Below, piece by piece: positions 33,818 to 45,149 of a stretch of 64,000 bases of DNA. The translations under genes were made by a program, and so were the position numbers. The stretch spans positions 62,001 to 126,000 of the forward strand of contig JARBJD010000130.1 in assembly GCA_033064195.1 (NCBI GenBank). Direction: 5' to 3'. The notes under the pieces were generated by a model. That model searched no databases. It was not told where the DNA came from and saw only the letters and a list, made by a program, of their open reading frames with translations. The stretch is from Blattamonas nauphoetae (taxonomy: Eukaryota > Preaxostyla > Oxymonadida). How positions within the stretch are numbered: position 1 is the stretch's first letter; each line of letters opens with the position of its first letter.

Positions 33818-36816
33818 ATGTCAACACTCTGGAAAGTGAAGGAACAAATTAGAGAGGTTAGAGAACTATTTCCAAACACTCAATTCGCATTTACTGATGG
33901 TCGAACATACAAACCTGACAGCCCAAACAAGCAACATCACTATTCATTTCTCCTGGCAATGCTTCAACACCCAGATGTTGGATATCGAAATCCTAATCCA
34001 ACAGCATATCTTAATATCAATTTAATTCCAAAATTCCTTCAAGAAGTTAGAAACCAACGACAGATGGAACAAGCTCAATTCATTCAGAAACAGAATGAAC
34101 AGAATAACAATGCATTGATGAATGAAGAGGACAAAAACGTAATCATCATTGACATGAAAGCAAATCCAAGAGTGAACGAAACTGAACTGAAGAAGCAAGT
34201 GTTCAAGATCACGAGGAAACTGAAGTCGATAGAAGAGAAACTGATGGACCATTGGATGAAGAATCTGTTGATCATTCAAAAGAAAAATGAGCAGATGGAA
34301 TCAAGGAAAGTGAAGCAATTTGATGGATTCAATGAATGCATCTTACTTGCTGAACCAAGAGACAAACTTTCCTTCAATGAATGTCTGACAAATGCACGAA
34401 AGAAGTTCAAAAAGAATGAGGTCGAGAAGGTTGAAGACAATGGAAAACCGTATCAGCTGTACTTCCACAATCATCTGAAGAACGTTGAGGAAATCACAAC
34501 ATTCATCAAAGCAGTGTACGACAAAGAGAAGGATCGTCCCTTCAAGATCAGTATTGACTTCGGAAAGATTGTTGAGAGAAAAGACAAAGATGAGACACTG
34601 TACAATGATTTCAGACCTGAACTGGAGAATACATCAAAGAGTTTCCCAACAGTGATCAGAAGTGAAGCAGACATCGATGAGTATTCAAAATATGCGATCA
34701 ATCTGATCAAAGAATCACAAGAGAGAACACTGATGGACACAAAGACGATATTTATTGCATTTCACTCCATTCTTGTTGCTGTTTACAGATTTCCAGTTGC
34801 AGGAAAAGCCAATACCATTCTTACTGAACACATTAAAACGAGAAATGTTCGATACATTGATTCCGAGTACAACATCTGCTTCTTTCAAGCTCTATCGTTC
34901 CTTACACTTCAAGATGTCAAAGGCGAGAAAACATCAATCAATATGAGGAATAGTGAAGCCTACAGATTGTTTGCACAATGGATGAATCTCACACATCTGA
35001 AGTCTCGACAATTGACTCCACATCTTCAACAATATTCTGGCTTTGATATTGCATGTGATTTAGAGAGAGCAATGCAAGTATTCAATATCACTGTTCACAT
35101 TTATGAGTTCGATGAAGACAAGAAGCGGTACTTCCTCAGTCAATCGTACATCAACGAGAATGATGATGCAAGAGTTCTCCCACTTCTGATGATTCCTCTC
35201 ACCGCAACTCTCGTTCATGTGATGTTCATTGTTGATCCTGAGAAATTAACTGGATACAAACTCTGTCCATTCTGTCAATCGAGAGGATTCCAAGTGAAGG
35301 ATACAAACTTCAAGAGATACTACGAGAAGCATCTTGCCGAATGTAAGGAACTTGATGGAAAACACATGAAGAAGATCTCACTTGATAAAACACCACGACC
35401 ATATGTTCCACATATCCTCAACAACAAGGCTCATGAGTTTCTGATGGCACACAAAAGACAAGATGAATTCAAACCAACACAATACTACATCACTTACGAT
35501 TTCGAAACAATGGAAGATCTCATTCTTGACAATTTATTCTCTGATGACAATACTCAATTGATCTCACATTTAAAACCTCTCTCAGTTGCATCAGCAATCA
35601 AAACCAAATCAGGAGTGAAGTCTATCTACTTTGATTTTTCGAAATGGAAAGGACTTTGTGAAGCAGTGGATCAGAGAACTCTTCAAGGATGCTGAGACAG
35701 TTCGAGAGAACAACCAATACGAAGACCCAGAGATTCCTTCACAGAATGAAGTTAGTGTCATTGGATTTAACAGTTCAAGATTTGACATCAATCTCATTTT
35801 CCGTGATCTGGTTGACAAGGATTGGAAAGTGGTGAGCTTCCTTGGATCAACAACAAAGTACAGACAAGTATTGATCAGACATGAGAAAACCCAACAGGTC
35901 CTTCGGTTCATCGACATGATGTCGTACACAGGACCAATGACATTGGATAATGCAGTGAAGGCTTTTGGAGGAAACACCACTCTTCAGAAATCATTCTTTG
36001 CTTACGAATCATTTGATTCATCAGACTACGATACAGTGCTGAGCAAACAAGAACCATTCTCCAAATATGAATTCTATTCGAGTCTGAACAACAGTGAAAT
36101 GTCAGACAGTGATTACCAATTATACCTCGATGATTGGAACAAGCAAGGATTCAAGAACAGATGGGATTACCTCAAGTTCTACAACATCAGAGACGTCGAA
36201 TGCATGATTGCACCACTTGACAATCTGATTGAACTGAACTTCCAATACAAAGTGGACATGCTGCACAATCTCTCACTGTCAGCAAATGCTTCTGCAATTA
36301 AGTATGCTTGTGCCTACAAGGACTTCGATATTGATGCTGACTACAACGAATGTGACGAATCTGGACCAATCAAGATCACCAAACAATACTGGAAATACAA
36401 AGTTGAAGGATACAGATATCAAGACATGAAAGCTCATCGCAGTACTGACAAAAACGTTACTGAAGCAGACTATGATTGGTTTGTTCAACCGTGCAAGAGA
36501 GTGTGCTACATCTGCAAGTGTCACTTCTCACAAGCAGTCAAACCAACGTTGGACAGAATCGACAATTCAAAAGGACATTCTAAAGAGAACGTGAAGATCT
36601 GTTGTGATTACTGCAACACCTACAAGTCAGACCATGATGAATATCTCACTAGATTGAGAATTCAACTGAAGAAGTATTGCATCTGGAAATCACTTCCTAT
36701 GACTCTGATACACGAACAGACCTATCACAAGTTGAGAGCAGCAGTGACAGGTGGATTATCGAATGTTCAACACCGACAGAACATCAAAGACGTTACACCA
36801 ATCAATCACTTCACAT
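33818..36816 (+). pseudogene. Protein-primed family B DNA polymerase, Polinton/Maverick-like fossil
   Basis: Virus-like element relic. Parts seen in order are a long charged N-terminal region, a Cys-containing NICFFQAL segment common upstream of such polymerases, a C-x2-C...H-x3-C zinc site (about 35265-35342), exonuclease motifs (YDFETMEDL, GFNSSRFDI), and an HNH-like Cys-rich segment with DRIDNSKGHSKEN, typical of some members. The palm part is not seen in the window, nor are capsid, integrase or protease genes. The fossil is broken, with about two or three breaks, one of them the insertion of the mariner-like element at 36818-38994, which is therefore younger. Polinton/Maverick, adintovirus-like element or linear-plasmid origin cannot be separated from what is here. 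Confidence 0.75.
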
Positions 36817-36817
36817 A

Positions 36818-37152
36818 CAGTCGGAATAGTTCAACATCGCAGGAAAATAATTCAACATCGAACAAAATAGTTCAACATCGAACAAAATTGTTCAACATCG
36901 AAAATGAATAATTCAACATCGAACAAAATTGTTCAACATCGAAACCGAATTGTTCAACATCGAACAAAATAATTCAACATCACAACGGACTTGTTCAACA
37001 TCGAACAAAATAGTTCAACATCGAACAAAATAGTTCAACATCGAACAAAATAGTTCAACATCGAACATAATAATTCAACATCGAAAACGAATAGTTCAAC
37101 ATCGAACAAAATAGTTCAACATCGAACATAATAATTCAACATCGAAAACGAA
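36818..37152 (+). repeat. 20-bp minisatellite, first block
   Basis: About 16 tandem units of TTCAACATCGAACAAAATAG or close variants (AAAACGAA or AAACCGAA in place of ACAAAATA) lie here. Further blocks are 37305-37600 and 37760-38055, plus the inverted block 38699-38994. The two later direct blocks share the same variant order, so the whole unit was duplicated recently. Confidence 0.9.
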
Positions 37153-38994
37153 TTTCACATTTGTGTGCCATAAAGCTTAAATTGAATGTGTTATGACATC
37201 AGAGTCGAAAGGGATTCGATCGAAGAAGGAATGCCTCGCTCGATTGGGACAAGTTGGATCAGTTACTTATGGTAGATGAGAACCTTAGTTGACCGGAACA
37301 TCTACAGTCGGAATAGTTCAACATCGCAGGAAAATAATTCAACATCGAACAAAATAGTTCAACATCGAACAAAATTGTTCAACATCGAAAATGAATAATT
37401 CAACATCGAACAAAATTGTTCAACATCGAAACCGAATTGTTCAACATCGAACAAAATAATTCAACATCGAAACCGAATTGTTCAACATCGAACAAAATAG
37501 TTCAACATCGAACAAAATAGTTCAACATCGAACAAAATAGTTCAACATCGAACATAATAATTCAACATCGAAAACGAATAATTCAACATCGAACAAAAAA
37601 TTACCTCCCCTTTATTTGTGTGCCATAAAGCTTAAATTGAATGTGTTATGACATCAGAGTCGAAAGGGATTCGATCGAAGAAGGAATGCCTCGCTCGATT
37701 GGGACAAGTTGGATCAGTTACTTATGGTAGATGAGAACCTTAGTTGACCGGAACATCTACAGTCGGAATAGTTCAACATCGCAGGAAAATAATTCAACAT
37801 CGAACAAAATAGTTCAACATCGAACAAAATTGTTCAACATCGAAAATGAATAATTCAACATCGAACAAAATTGTTCAACATCGAAACCGAATTGTTCAAC
37901 ATCGAACAAAATAATTCAACATCGAAACCGAATTGTTCAACATCGAACAAAATAGTTCAACATCGAACAAAATAGTTCAACATCGAACAAAATAGTTCAA
38001 CATCGAACATAATAATTCAACATCGAAAACGAATAATTCAACATCGAACAAAAAATTACCTCCCCTTTATTTGTGTGCCATAAAGCTTAAATTGAATGTG
38101 TTATGACATCAGAGTCGAAAGGGATTCGATCGAAGAAGGAATGCCTCGCTCGATTGGGACAAGTTGGATCAGTTACTTATGGTAGATGAGAACCTTAGTT
38201 GACCGGAACATCTATTTCTTCACTCTGTTGCTACATGTCCATGCATTGAATCTCACAACTGCTCAACTTTCAATGACACGATCATCCATGGCACAGACAT
38301 CAAAAAAAATGAAGTTGGAAGTAACAAATTGACAAACCCAATTTGGTGAGTGGTCATTTCTTAAGTTCCGACGCAAAATGGGGTCTGACAGCCGTGGTCA
38401 TGATCATGAACTGCAGTGAATGGAGAGAAATGATATTTTTGATGACAGAGGGGGAGAAAATCAGAGTCAAACGGACCGTGAAGGTATGAATACCGAGTTT
38501 GGGAAAATACAAAATGTGAAAAAAAATGGTTGTCGACAATGATGAATGGAAAAGGGTGAAAAGTGCATACTATTTCCGATCGAATCTCAAAACAATGAAA
38601 AAAACGACGGTTTCTTCGTTTCTGTACGTAATTCACTTATATTTAACGTGTACGCATTTTTTATTTGAATGCTCTGGTGCTCTTTATCGTCATTCGAATT
38701 TCTTGTTCGATGTTGAATTATTCGTTTTCGATGTTGAACTATTTTGTTCGATGTTGAACAAGTCCGTTGTGATGTTGAATTATTTTGTTCGATGTTGAAC
38801 AATTCGGTTTCGATGTTGAACTATTTTGTTCGATGTTGAACAATTTTGTTCGATGTTGAACAATTTTGTTCGATGTTGAATTATTCATTTTCGATGTTGA
38901 ACAATTTTGTTCGATGTTGAACTATTTTGTTCGATGTTGAATTATTATGTTCGATGTCGAATTATTTTCCTGCGATGTTGAACTATTCCGACTG
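36818..38994. mobile_element. 2.18-kb mariner-like element made of a 20-bp minisatellite, with tandemly copied end
   Basis: The element begins CAGTCGGAATAGTTCAACAT and ends in its reverse complement, flanked by TA at 36816-36817 and 38995-38996. Each end is an array of a 20-bp unit close to TTCAACATCGAACAAAATAG. On the left, the end plus about 200 bp of unique sequence is repeated three times in direct order. The units run 36817-37303 (487 bp), 37304-37758 (455 bp) and 37759-38213 (455 bp), and each starts again at TACAGTCGG. The right terminal array is 38699-38994. The unique centre (38214-38698) has no transposase. It sits inside the polymerase fossil. Confidence 0.85.
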
Positions 38995-39079
38995 TATCAC
39001 GCCGAAATATCGCAAACATGACAAACAGAACCAACAGAGAATCAGAAGCAGTCAATCCCCCAGCGTCTTCACGACAAAA

Positions 39080-39524
39080 CACAAGGCAACGGGATAATTG
39101 TTTGAGTCATCTATTCCTCAAAAAGGAGGAATTGCACGAAGATCAAGGATCTGAAAATACCGTCGAGCGGAGGGAGGGCCATTCGATCTGTCCGATCCTT
39201 CTCTCTCATAAAAGACGACAACAGCTTCCCCGGTGCCATCCAACATCAGTTCGACTTAATCGGAGAATCATATCATAGGACATACCATGTTCCATCAGGT
39301 CGTCACATCACCATCTCGAATACATTCTCTTCGAAATATCAAAGCCATTTACTTCTCGCGCTCCATCGGCTAACTCGAACACGTACGCTCATTCCTCACC
39401 AAAAAGCCGCCACCCAGCTCAACACACTCCTCTTCCATCCTCTCTTCAAACTCCCCGATTTTGAGGTGGACTTCAGTTCTGTGGTTTTCAGAAGTGTCAA
39501 TAGTCTCAATCCCCAACACTAATC
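39080..39524 (+). other. Open frame without start, unrecognised
   Basis: A single frame stays open for over 100 codons to a TAA at about 39522, including IQHQFDLIGESYHRTYHVPSG and LLLALHRLTRTRTLIPHQKAA. Its composition looks like coding sequence, but there is no good ATG and no domain I know. It is probably the remnant of a host gene or of a mobile element gene. Confidence 0.35.
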
Positions 39525-39599
39525 AAAGATACTCTGCAAATTACAACATTACGACAGACAATCCAATTCAAAAAAAGAAACAACCAAATCTTGACTGGT

Positions 39600-40830
39600 G
39601 AAATGGACTACGAGAATAAATCGGAGAGGTCATCCGAAGACATTTTGAAGCGACCGGAGAAACCAGGAGACTCCGGATCAAGAAGGGCAGCAGATGGTCT
39701 TATCTTTTCAGGGTATGTTTCTGGGAGATTCTTCAGTACTATTTCAGGATTGACTGGATACATACCTATATCGCGATAGCTTACGTGGATGGTCGATGGC
39801 TTCAAGGCTTCGTGAAGACCATCGACCAGATTCCGGCAGAAAACCCTCCGATGACTGTCAACCGAATGATCAATTATTTAGTCTGACGGTTTGTTTTTAA
39901 GTTTGAGTTTCAAGTTTGCATTAATGTTGGCATCGAGTGGCTGCATGACGGATGTAGTGTGGGAGGGAGGTTACACAAGATCAACAAGGTTATTTTTTGC
40001 TATAGTCAAAACTTATTCAGAAACGTGGGCAAGAAGCATGTCCATTTGCAGTAAACAGTGGGCGAGTGGAAAACCAATTTGTCGCCTTCGGCGAAGAATT
40101 GCAGGTATGATTTGCTTTTCGAACACCTCTTCATAATTGTCTTTGACAGAAAAATTGAAATCTGGCAACACAACAATGGAGTAGCATTGGAGGAGGGCAT
40201 ATTCATCAGGAATCTTTTTGTTGGCAAGGGAGAGAAGAGTGGGATAAGACATCCCATCAGCGGAAACGAGGAGGAGGGCAGCTGTTCGAGGGGGGAGAAT
40301 GGGTTCGAGAGCGACGGGTTTGGGAGCGCCAGGGACTGTAGCGCGACCATCCTGTTGGGGATGGTCTATCGTCACATTGGTTTCATCAAGGTTAAAAAAT
40401 AAGTTGAGGGGGATAGTGAAAGTTTTCGTGGAGTTTTACAAGTTTTGAAAAAATGGTTCGATCCTTTTGTTTGTGCACTGAACTATGCGTCCGATAGGAT
40501 ATGAAGATGGAGTGGTCATAGAAAGTTCTGGGTCTTACTAAATAAAATGGTCTGGCCATGTTCGTGAAACCGAATTTATCATCTGGTCGATGAGAACACC
40601 TGGATTAAGAAGAGTTATCGTCTGCGGGAATTGAACTGAGGATGGACAATACCTTGTTACGAATCTGAGAGACTTTCATATGTTCGCCTTTCCTTGCTCT
40701 GTCAATTGCTTCCTGGCGGAATTCCAAACGTAAACTATCACTTAGTTTGGGTGGTCTGCCTGTTCGACCAATCGATCATGACTTTGTGAACTCAATTCCA
40801 TTTCCAAAAATCTGATCACCCATGTATTGG
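39600..40830 (-). pseudogene. pogo/Tigger-like DDE transposase relic
   Basis: In leftward reading, fragments in several frames give, in order: GRPPKLSDSLRLEFRQEAID (about 40750), FNLDETNV with the first catalytic Asp (about 40377-40398), LQMDMLLAHVSE (about 40020-40055; second acidic site), SVMQPLDANINAN (about 39920-39955) and YRDIGMYPVNPEIVL (about 39735-39780). NLDET, the QPLD motif and the YPVNP end mark a DDE_1-type (pogo/Tigger/Tc5-related) transposase. Several stops and frame changes show it is dead. No flanking inverted repeats were found. It could once have supplied transposase to a related family, but the TA-flanked elements here need not belong to it. Confidence 0.78.
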
Positions 40831-41362
40831 ACAAGTGTCCCGGGTTTTTGACAGACTAAATGAAACAAAACACTATTGGAGGTTTCACAGTTGAATCAAG
40901 ATTTCTGCCCTATTTTTTATCGAAAATGAATACAAACGACCAAAAATAAGAGAAATAGATATTTTCAGATTATTCCGGAAGACAAGCCATCTGAACCAGT
41001 TTTTGTGACGTTGTGTTCAAGTCATCAGTTTTGGAGCCGCCTTGCAAAAGAGCTTTTGAGGTGATCAGCGAAGTCTGGTCGCATCGTCCATGCGACCTGA
41101 TCTTTCGCCTCGTCACCAGGAGCAGCAGGTGTCCAGAAGTCATGGCGAGGATAAATGATGTTCATGAGTGTGTGCATTTTTCTGTCAAATCACTGAAAAA
41201 TCATCAAAATAGTTAGTGAACGAGAGAATCCTTTTGGCTGATCTGATAGAAGTCTGCAAAAAAACCTCGAATTGAAGCCATTGATTTTGAATCTGTGTTG
41301 TGCACACGTCTTCAATTCAAGAAACTCCGTGAATGCGGTAATGGGAAGACTAGAAATCAATC
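40831..41362. other. Stretch without a supported gene
   Basis: There are only short open frames with no domain. I see no repeat or RNA structure here. Confidence 0.5.
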
Positions 41363-42250
41363 GTGAAGGTCTATTCTTGGATGCATGGAAGAGTTTTGAC
41401 AAAGATTAACACTCTTCTTTGGACAAAAATGACACAGGAAACTTCACTTCAAATGTCAAACAATAGTTTCTGTCCTCTCACGAGAGGTATGAAGAACCCA
41501 ACAATGAGAACCGATGTTTGTCCAGATTGTATAAGGCTACAAGAAGCCAATAGGGAGTTGATGCATCATAGTGATAGCAACGAGACGAAGTAAGAAGAAG
41601 AAAAGAGTGAGATACTGGCATTGGAAAGACATATTGTCGGAGCTGAAGATCAACGAAGTACGATCAAGAAGATAAAAGCAAACCTTGTGAATGGTCAATT
41701 TTTGATGGTCGCAGACTTTAAGGAAAGATGAAACAGGAAAAGAAGTCAAACAAGTCTTTCATTTTAATTCAGAGATCCTTTGTCACAATGCAGCTTTCGT
41801 GATAGAGGCATTGGAGGTTCTGATGGAGAATTCGTTCTTTGATCGAGCCCACAAGATTTTTTGTTTCCGATTGTGGCCCTCGTTTCCGAAACAAACTGCT
41901 CCTGTGTTATCTTCTATCAGATCTTCCAACACATGATCCATCTATATCAAAAATGGTTTTTTTTCACTTTTAACATCACAGCAAGAATATTTGTGATACA
42001 GATTCGACTCTACTTCCTGTCCATTTGAATGGATCCTGAAACAAGTGAGGTTTCAGTGGCTTGTTTCTTACCCAGTCTTCATTTCCACCAAACACAGCCG
42101 TATCCTCGAGACAATCGAACAACCGAAAATCCAAGATGTGGAGTCAAAAAAAAAGAAAACAGAAAAACCGAACTCGCTCACAATCCTACGATCAGTCCGC
42201 ATTGCTAGTGGTGGTATCGCGGCTTTCGGAGGGTAGGGTCACTCATAGAC
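41363..42250 (+). pseudogene. DDE-like transposase relic, family with a DFKE motif (copy 1)
   Basis: Fragments include VCPDCIRLQEANRELMHHSD (about 41515-41575) and then LMVADFKER (about 41704-41727), which matches LLGDFKEN in copy 2 at 45623. A later stretch near 42020-42190 is followed by decay. The DFKE segment would hold the first catalytic Asp of an RNase H-like transposase core. The rest of the core is missing or unreadable. It is broken by several stops. Confidence 0.5.
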
Positions 42251-42269
42251 AATGAACTATGCTGCTTCT

Positions 42270-42845
42270 CGAACAGTGAGACGTACCAATCGTCCGTCGA
42301 AAAAGCCAAAGACATTATCGAGGATACGCTCAACTCTCTTCATCCATCAATTCCATCTCGCCAGATGATTTGGGGTTCGAATCCTGATACAACCGATCTT
42401 TTCCAGATTTCTTTCTCCCTAAAATACCTGAGTGACGAGCACCCTTCAGATCTCGACACTAACAAGGATCCGTCGTCTGAACAACCTACCAACAATTTCT
42501 TGATAAGTTGGCGACAAGTTCATTTGCGCCCACAGGTCCTGAGGGACAAATGGAAATTCAACAATAATAATGATCCAATTTAATGTCATTTATCAGCTTT
42601 ATCACTTCTTTTTCTTCAATCAGGGCGAACCAATAATTGAAGAGACTGCCGCTTGCACGACGGGAATGGGAGCAATGACAACTGGGACCGGGCAAATCAT
42701 GATGACAGGTTGGGAAACTCGTGGGAGCTTCGGTTTGTTCAAAGGAGCTCTCTTACCAGTCGCTCATCACAAACCTTCAGCTCCCACTCCATTGAGAGTT
42801 GAACAGAACCTACCTGAGAACGGAAAACGAGTTGTGGTTGTATAA
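42270..42845 (+). other. Two short open frames, unrecognised
   Basis: The first runs open from about 42270 to 42583 (ETYQSSVEKAKDIIEDTLNS, then SRQMIWGSNPDTTDLFQISF). The second runs 42602-42845 in another frame and is Gly/Thr-rich (GMGAMTTGTGQIMMTGWETRG). They may belong to one decayed gene lying between the two DFKE-family relics. I see no known domain. Confidence 0.35.
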
Positions 42846-43231
42846 TCTACATGAAAGTTGTTCAGCAGAACGAAGCAAAACATTTCCCACTAAGACGAAT
42901 AAAAACCATACTGATTCTGATACAAAAACCAGTTCGATTGAAATGATACTAGACCGAAGTCTCGTCGATTGGGCTCGTGATGTCGAGGAAATTCGCGCAC
43001 GGAGAGTGATGTGGACAGATGGTGGGTCGATGAGGAAATGATTTCGATGTATTTGTGCATTTTGGAGGAATTCAGAAAGGATGGAGCGTCGAGGATGGGA
43101 TTTCAATGTGGGTCAATGCTTTCGACATCAAAAAAAGTTCGAAGATCAACATTCAAAAATAATCTCCTCTCTTGATTGAGAAACGAAGTCATTTCTCATA
43201 ATTCACCCCATAATGTTGGCATGATCTAGAA

Positions 43232-44055
43232 ATGAATCTCAAACGTTCACCCTTAGCACTTCCTCTCGCACACAAATCAGATTCTTTCCAAGATGCACCT
43301 ACTATCCACAGGTTAGTCTCTCAAACAACTTCGGGAATGCAAGAAAAAGTGTATGTACCATCCCAACAGGTCCGTGATGCAATGTTCGCTCAATCCAGTC
43401 TCATGCCGGGTGAATCTCAGGCGTCCGTATGGCTTAACAAGGAAGGAATTGGACTCATCTGTAGAGTCTCTCATGAATGGATCCCGAAAAGAGGTGGAAA
43501 CATGGACCACCTCGTACACACCCCGTTCAGAGTTGATACAAAAAAACTGTTTTGCAACATGTGACGTCACAGAGTCACTATTCTTCGGTGGGAAAATTGG
43601 TGGTGAAGACTGAAAATAGAATTGGGAACATGATGGAAACCATCGGGAAAAAGAACGACAAAACACTGGAAGATCGAATCTATCAACTGCATTGGCTAAT
43701 AAAAGAGGAAATCGCTGTCTCGAAATACCCTTCATTGATTACACTTGGCAACAAAACATCATCTGAACGTGGAGGAACGGAACCACGGTTCACGTCAAGA
43801 GACGTTCACATGCGACGAATGCAATCAATTGGTGATGTTCTCAGTCAGGATCGACTGATAGTGGCGTCACCAATTAGTTCCATGTCAACAATTCGTGCAT
43901 TTTCTGGAATTATCACTTTTGGTCCTACTAAAGAAAACAGTAAAATTGTAGAATTTTCTTCCCACGCGATCCCAAAAAATCCTCACAAGAGCTCTTATCA
44001 ACCACTTTTTTCATGTGTTCTTGTCATAACTTCACAACCTGAGAACCGATTTTGA
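43232..44055 (+). pseudogene. Unrecognised gene, broken
   Basis: ATG at 43232 opens 110 codons (SLMPGESQASVWLNKEGIGL). Coding-like reading then resumes in another frame from about 43600 to 44055 (EDRIYQLHWLIKEEIAVSKY, GDVLSQDRLIVASPISSMST). At least one shift or an intron separates the two. There is no domain I can name. It lies between transposase relics, so it may be an accessory gene of the same element. Confidence 0.4.
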
Positions 44056-44230
44056 TGAAATTTTCCACAGAAATGGTTGTTTGGTGAAATGAACATTTTG
44101 ACAAAAAAATGGAAAAAAAATATGGGTATCTGGGAAGATATGAAAAAAGGCTGTTTTTCGCCCAGAAAAATTTGATGGGAAAATAATAGTAATTTTTTTG
44201 AGTGTCTTTTATCGATATGTTTTCGAAAAT
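44025..44230 (+). repeat. Diverged repeat related to the foldback element at 44591
   Basis: Words such as TGGTGAAATGAACATTTTGA and AAAAATATGGGTAT here match, in reverse complement, the interior of the foldback element at about 44870-44990. They are diverged copies in opposite orientation of the same repeat family. Confidence 0.6.
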
Positions 44231-44590
44231 AATGGGCCTAATGTGACTTTCAGCCACATTACAAAAAACAAACCGACCAGTATCACCAATGAGGATGAAG
44301 AAACAGAAGATAGCCATCAACACAGCCATCTGAGTATGTAGTGGACGGATCCGACTCTTTCAAGATTTTTGAGACTATTGTCGGCCATCATTCGTTGATC
44401 GTGCCTGCTTTTTCATTTTTCTGTTTCTCTTCTGACAGGTACCAGATGGATCGAACGATTTCTCGAACTTAATCCAACTGCGAAAGACAACGAAACCAAC
44501 CGACAGATTGGTGACATAAGCAAAATCAAGAGAGACGGTTTGTCTTCAGTTTTTTATTCATGTTATAGTAGTGTCAAAAACCCGTACATA

Positions 44591-45140
44591 TTCAAAAACC
44601 CGTAACATGGGGCTTGAAAAATATACATTGGTCAAACTAAGAAAAATAAAATTTGGTTCCGCGCGGAAACCCCTGTGTCAGGAGAAAACCTCAAAATACT
44701 GTTTCCTTTAGGAATCCACACCTTTTTCACAACTTTTTCCCCTTTTTTCTCCACAACCAGCCATCCGTTTTGAATCAAATAAAATGCATTGTGATCGTAA
44801 AGTTCTCGATAAAAGCTGCTCAAAAAATAAAAGATATTTTTTTCTAAGAATTTTTTGTCGAGAAAAATATGGGTTTTTTTCCATTTTCCCAAATATCCAG
44901 AATTTTTGCTCCCAATTTTTTCAAAATGTTCATTTCACCAAAAAAAACTTGTTTGTGAAAAATTCCATCGAAATCGATTCACTGGTTGTTGAGATATAAC
45001 CGAAACGATTTTTTTATCGGGCAAATGGGGGTATTTTGAAGTTTTCTCCCGACACAGGGGTTTCCGCGCGGAACCAAATTTTATTTTTCTTAGTTTGACC
45101 AATGTATATTTGTCAAGCCCCATGTTCCGGGTTTTTGAAA
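44591..45140. mobile_element. Foldback element with 110-bp inverted repeats
   Basis: Arms 44591-44700 and 45031-45140 are reverse complements with only a few mismatches (TTCAAAAACCCG, then GGTTCCGCGCGGAAACCCC near the inside). They enclose 330 bases without a gene. The GC-rich GGTTCCGCGCGGAA core is itself palindromic. No clear target duplication is visible, so family assignment is open; a MITE or foldback element is most likely. Confidence 0.8.
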
Positions 45141-45149
45141 AGTTCGGTT

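Noticed and set aside
36818-37600. Regular 20-bp repeats that resemble a CRISPR array
   Set aside because: There are no unique spacers; the units are contiguous with minor variants, form transposon ends and lie in eukaryote-like DNA.
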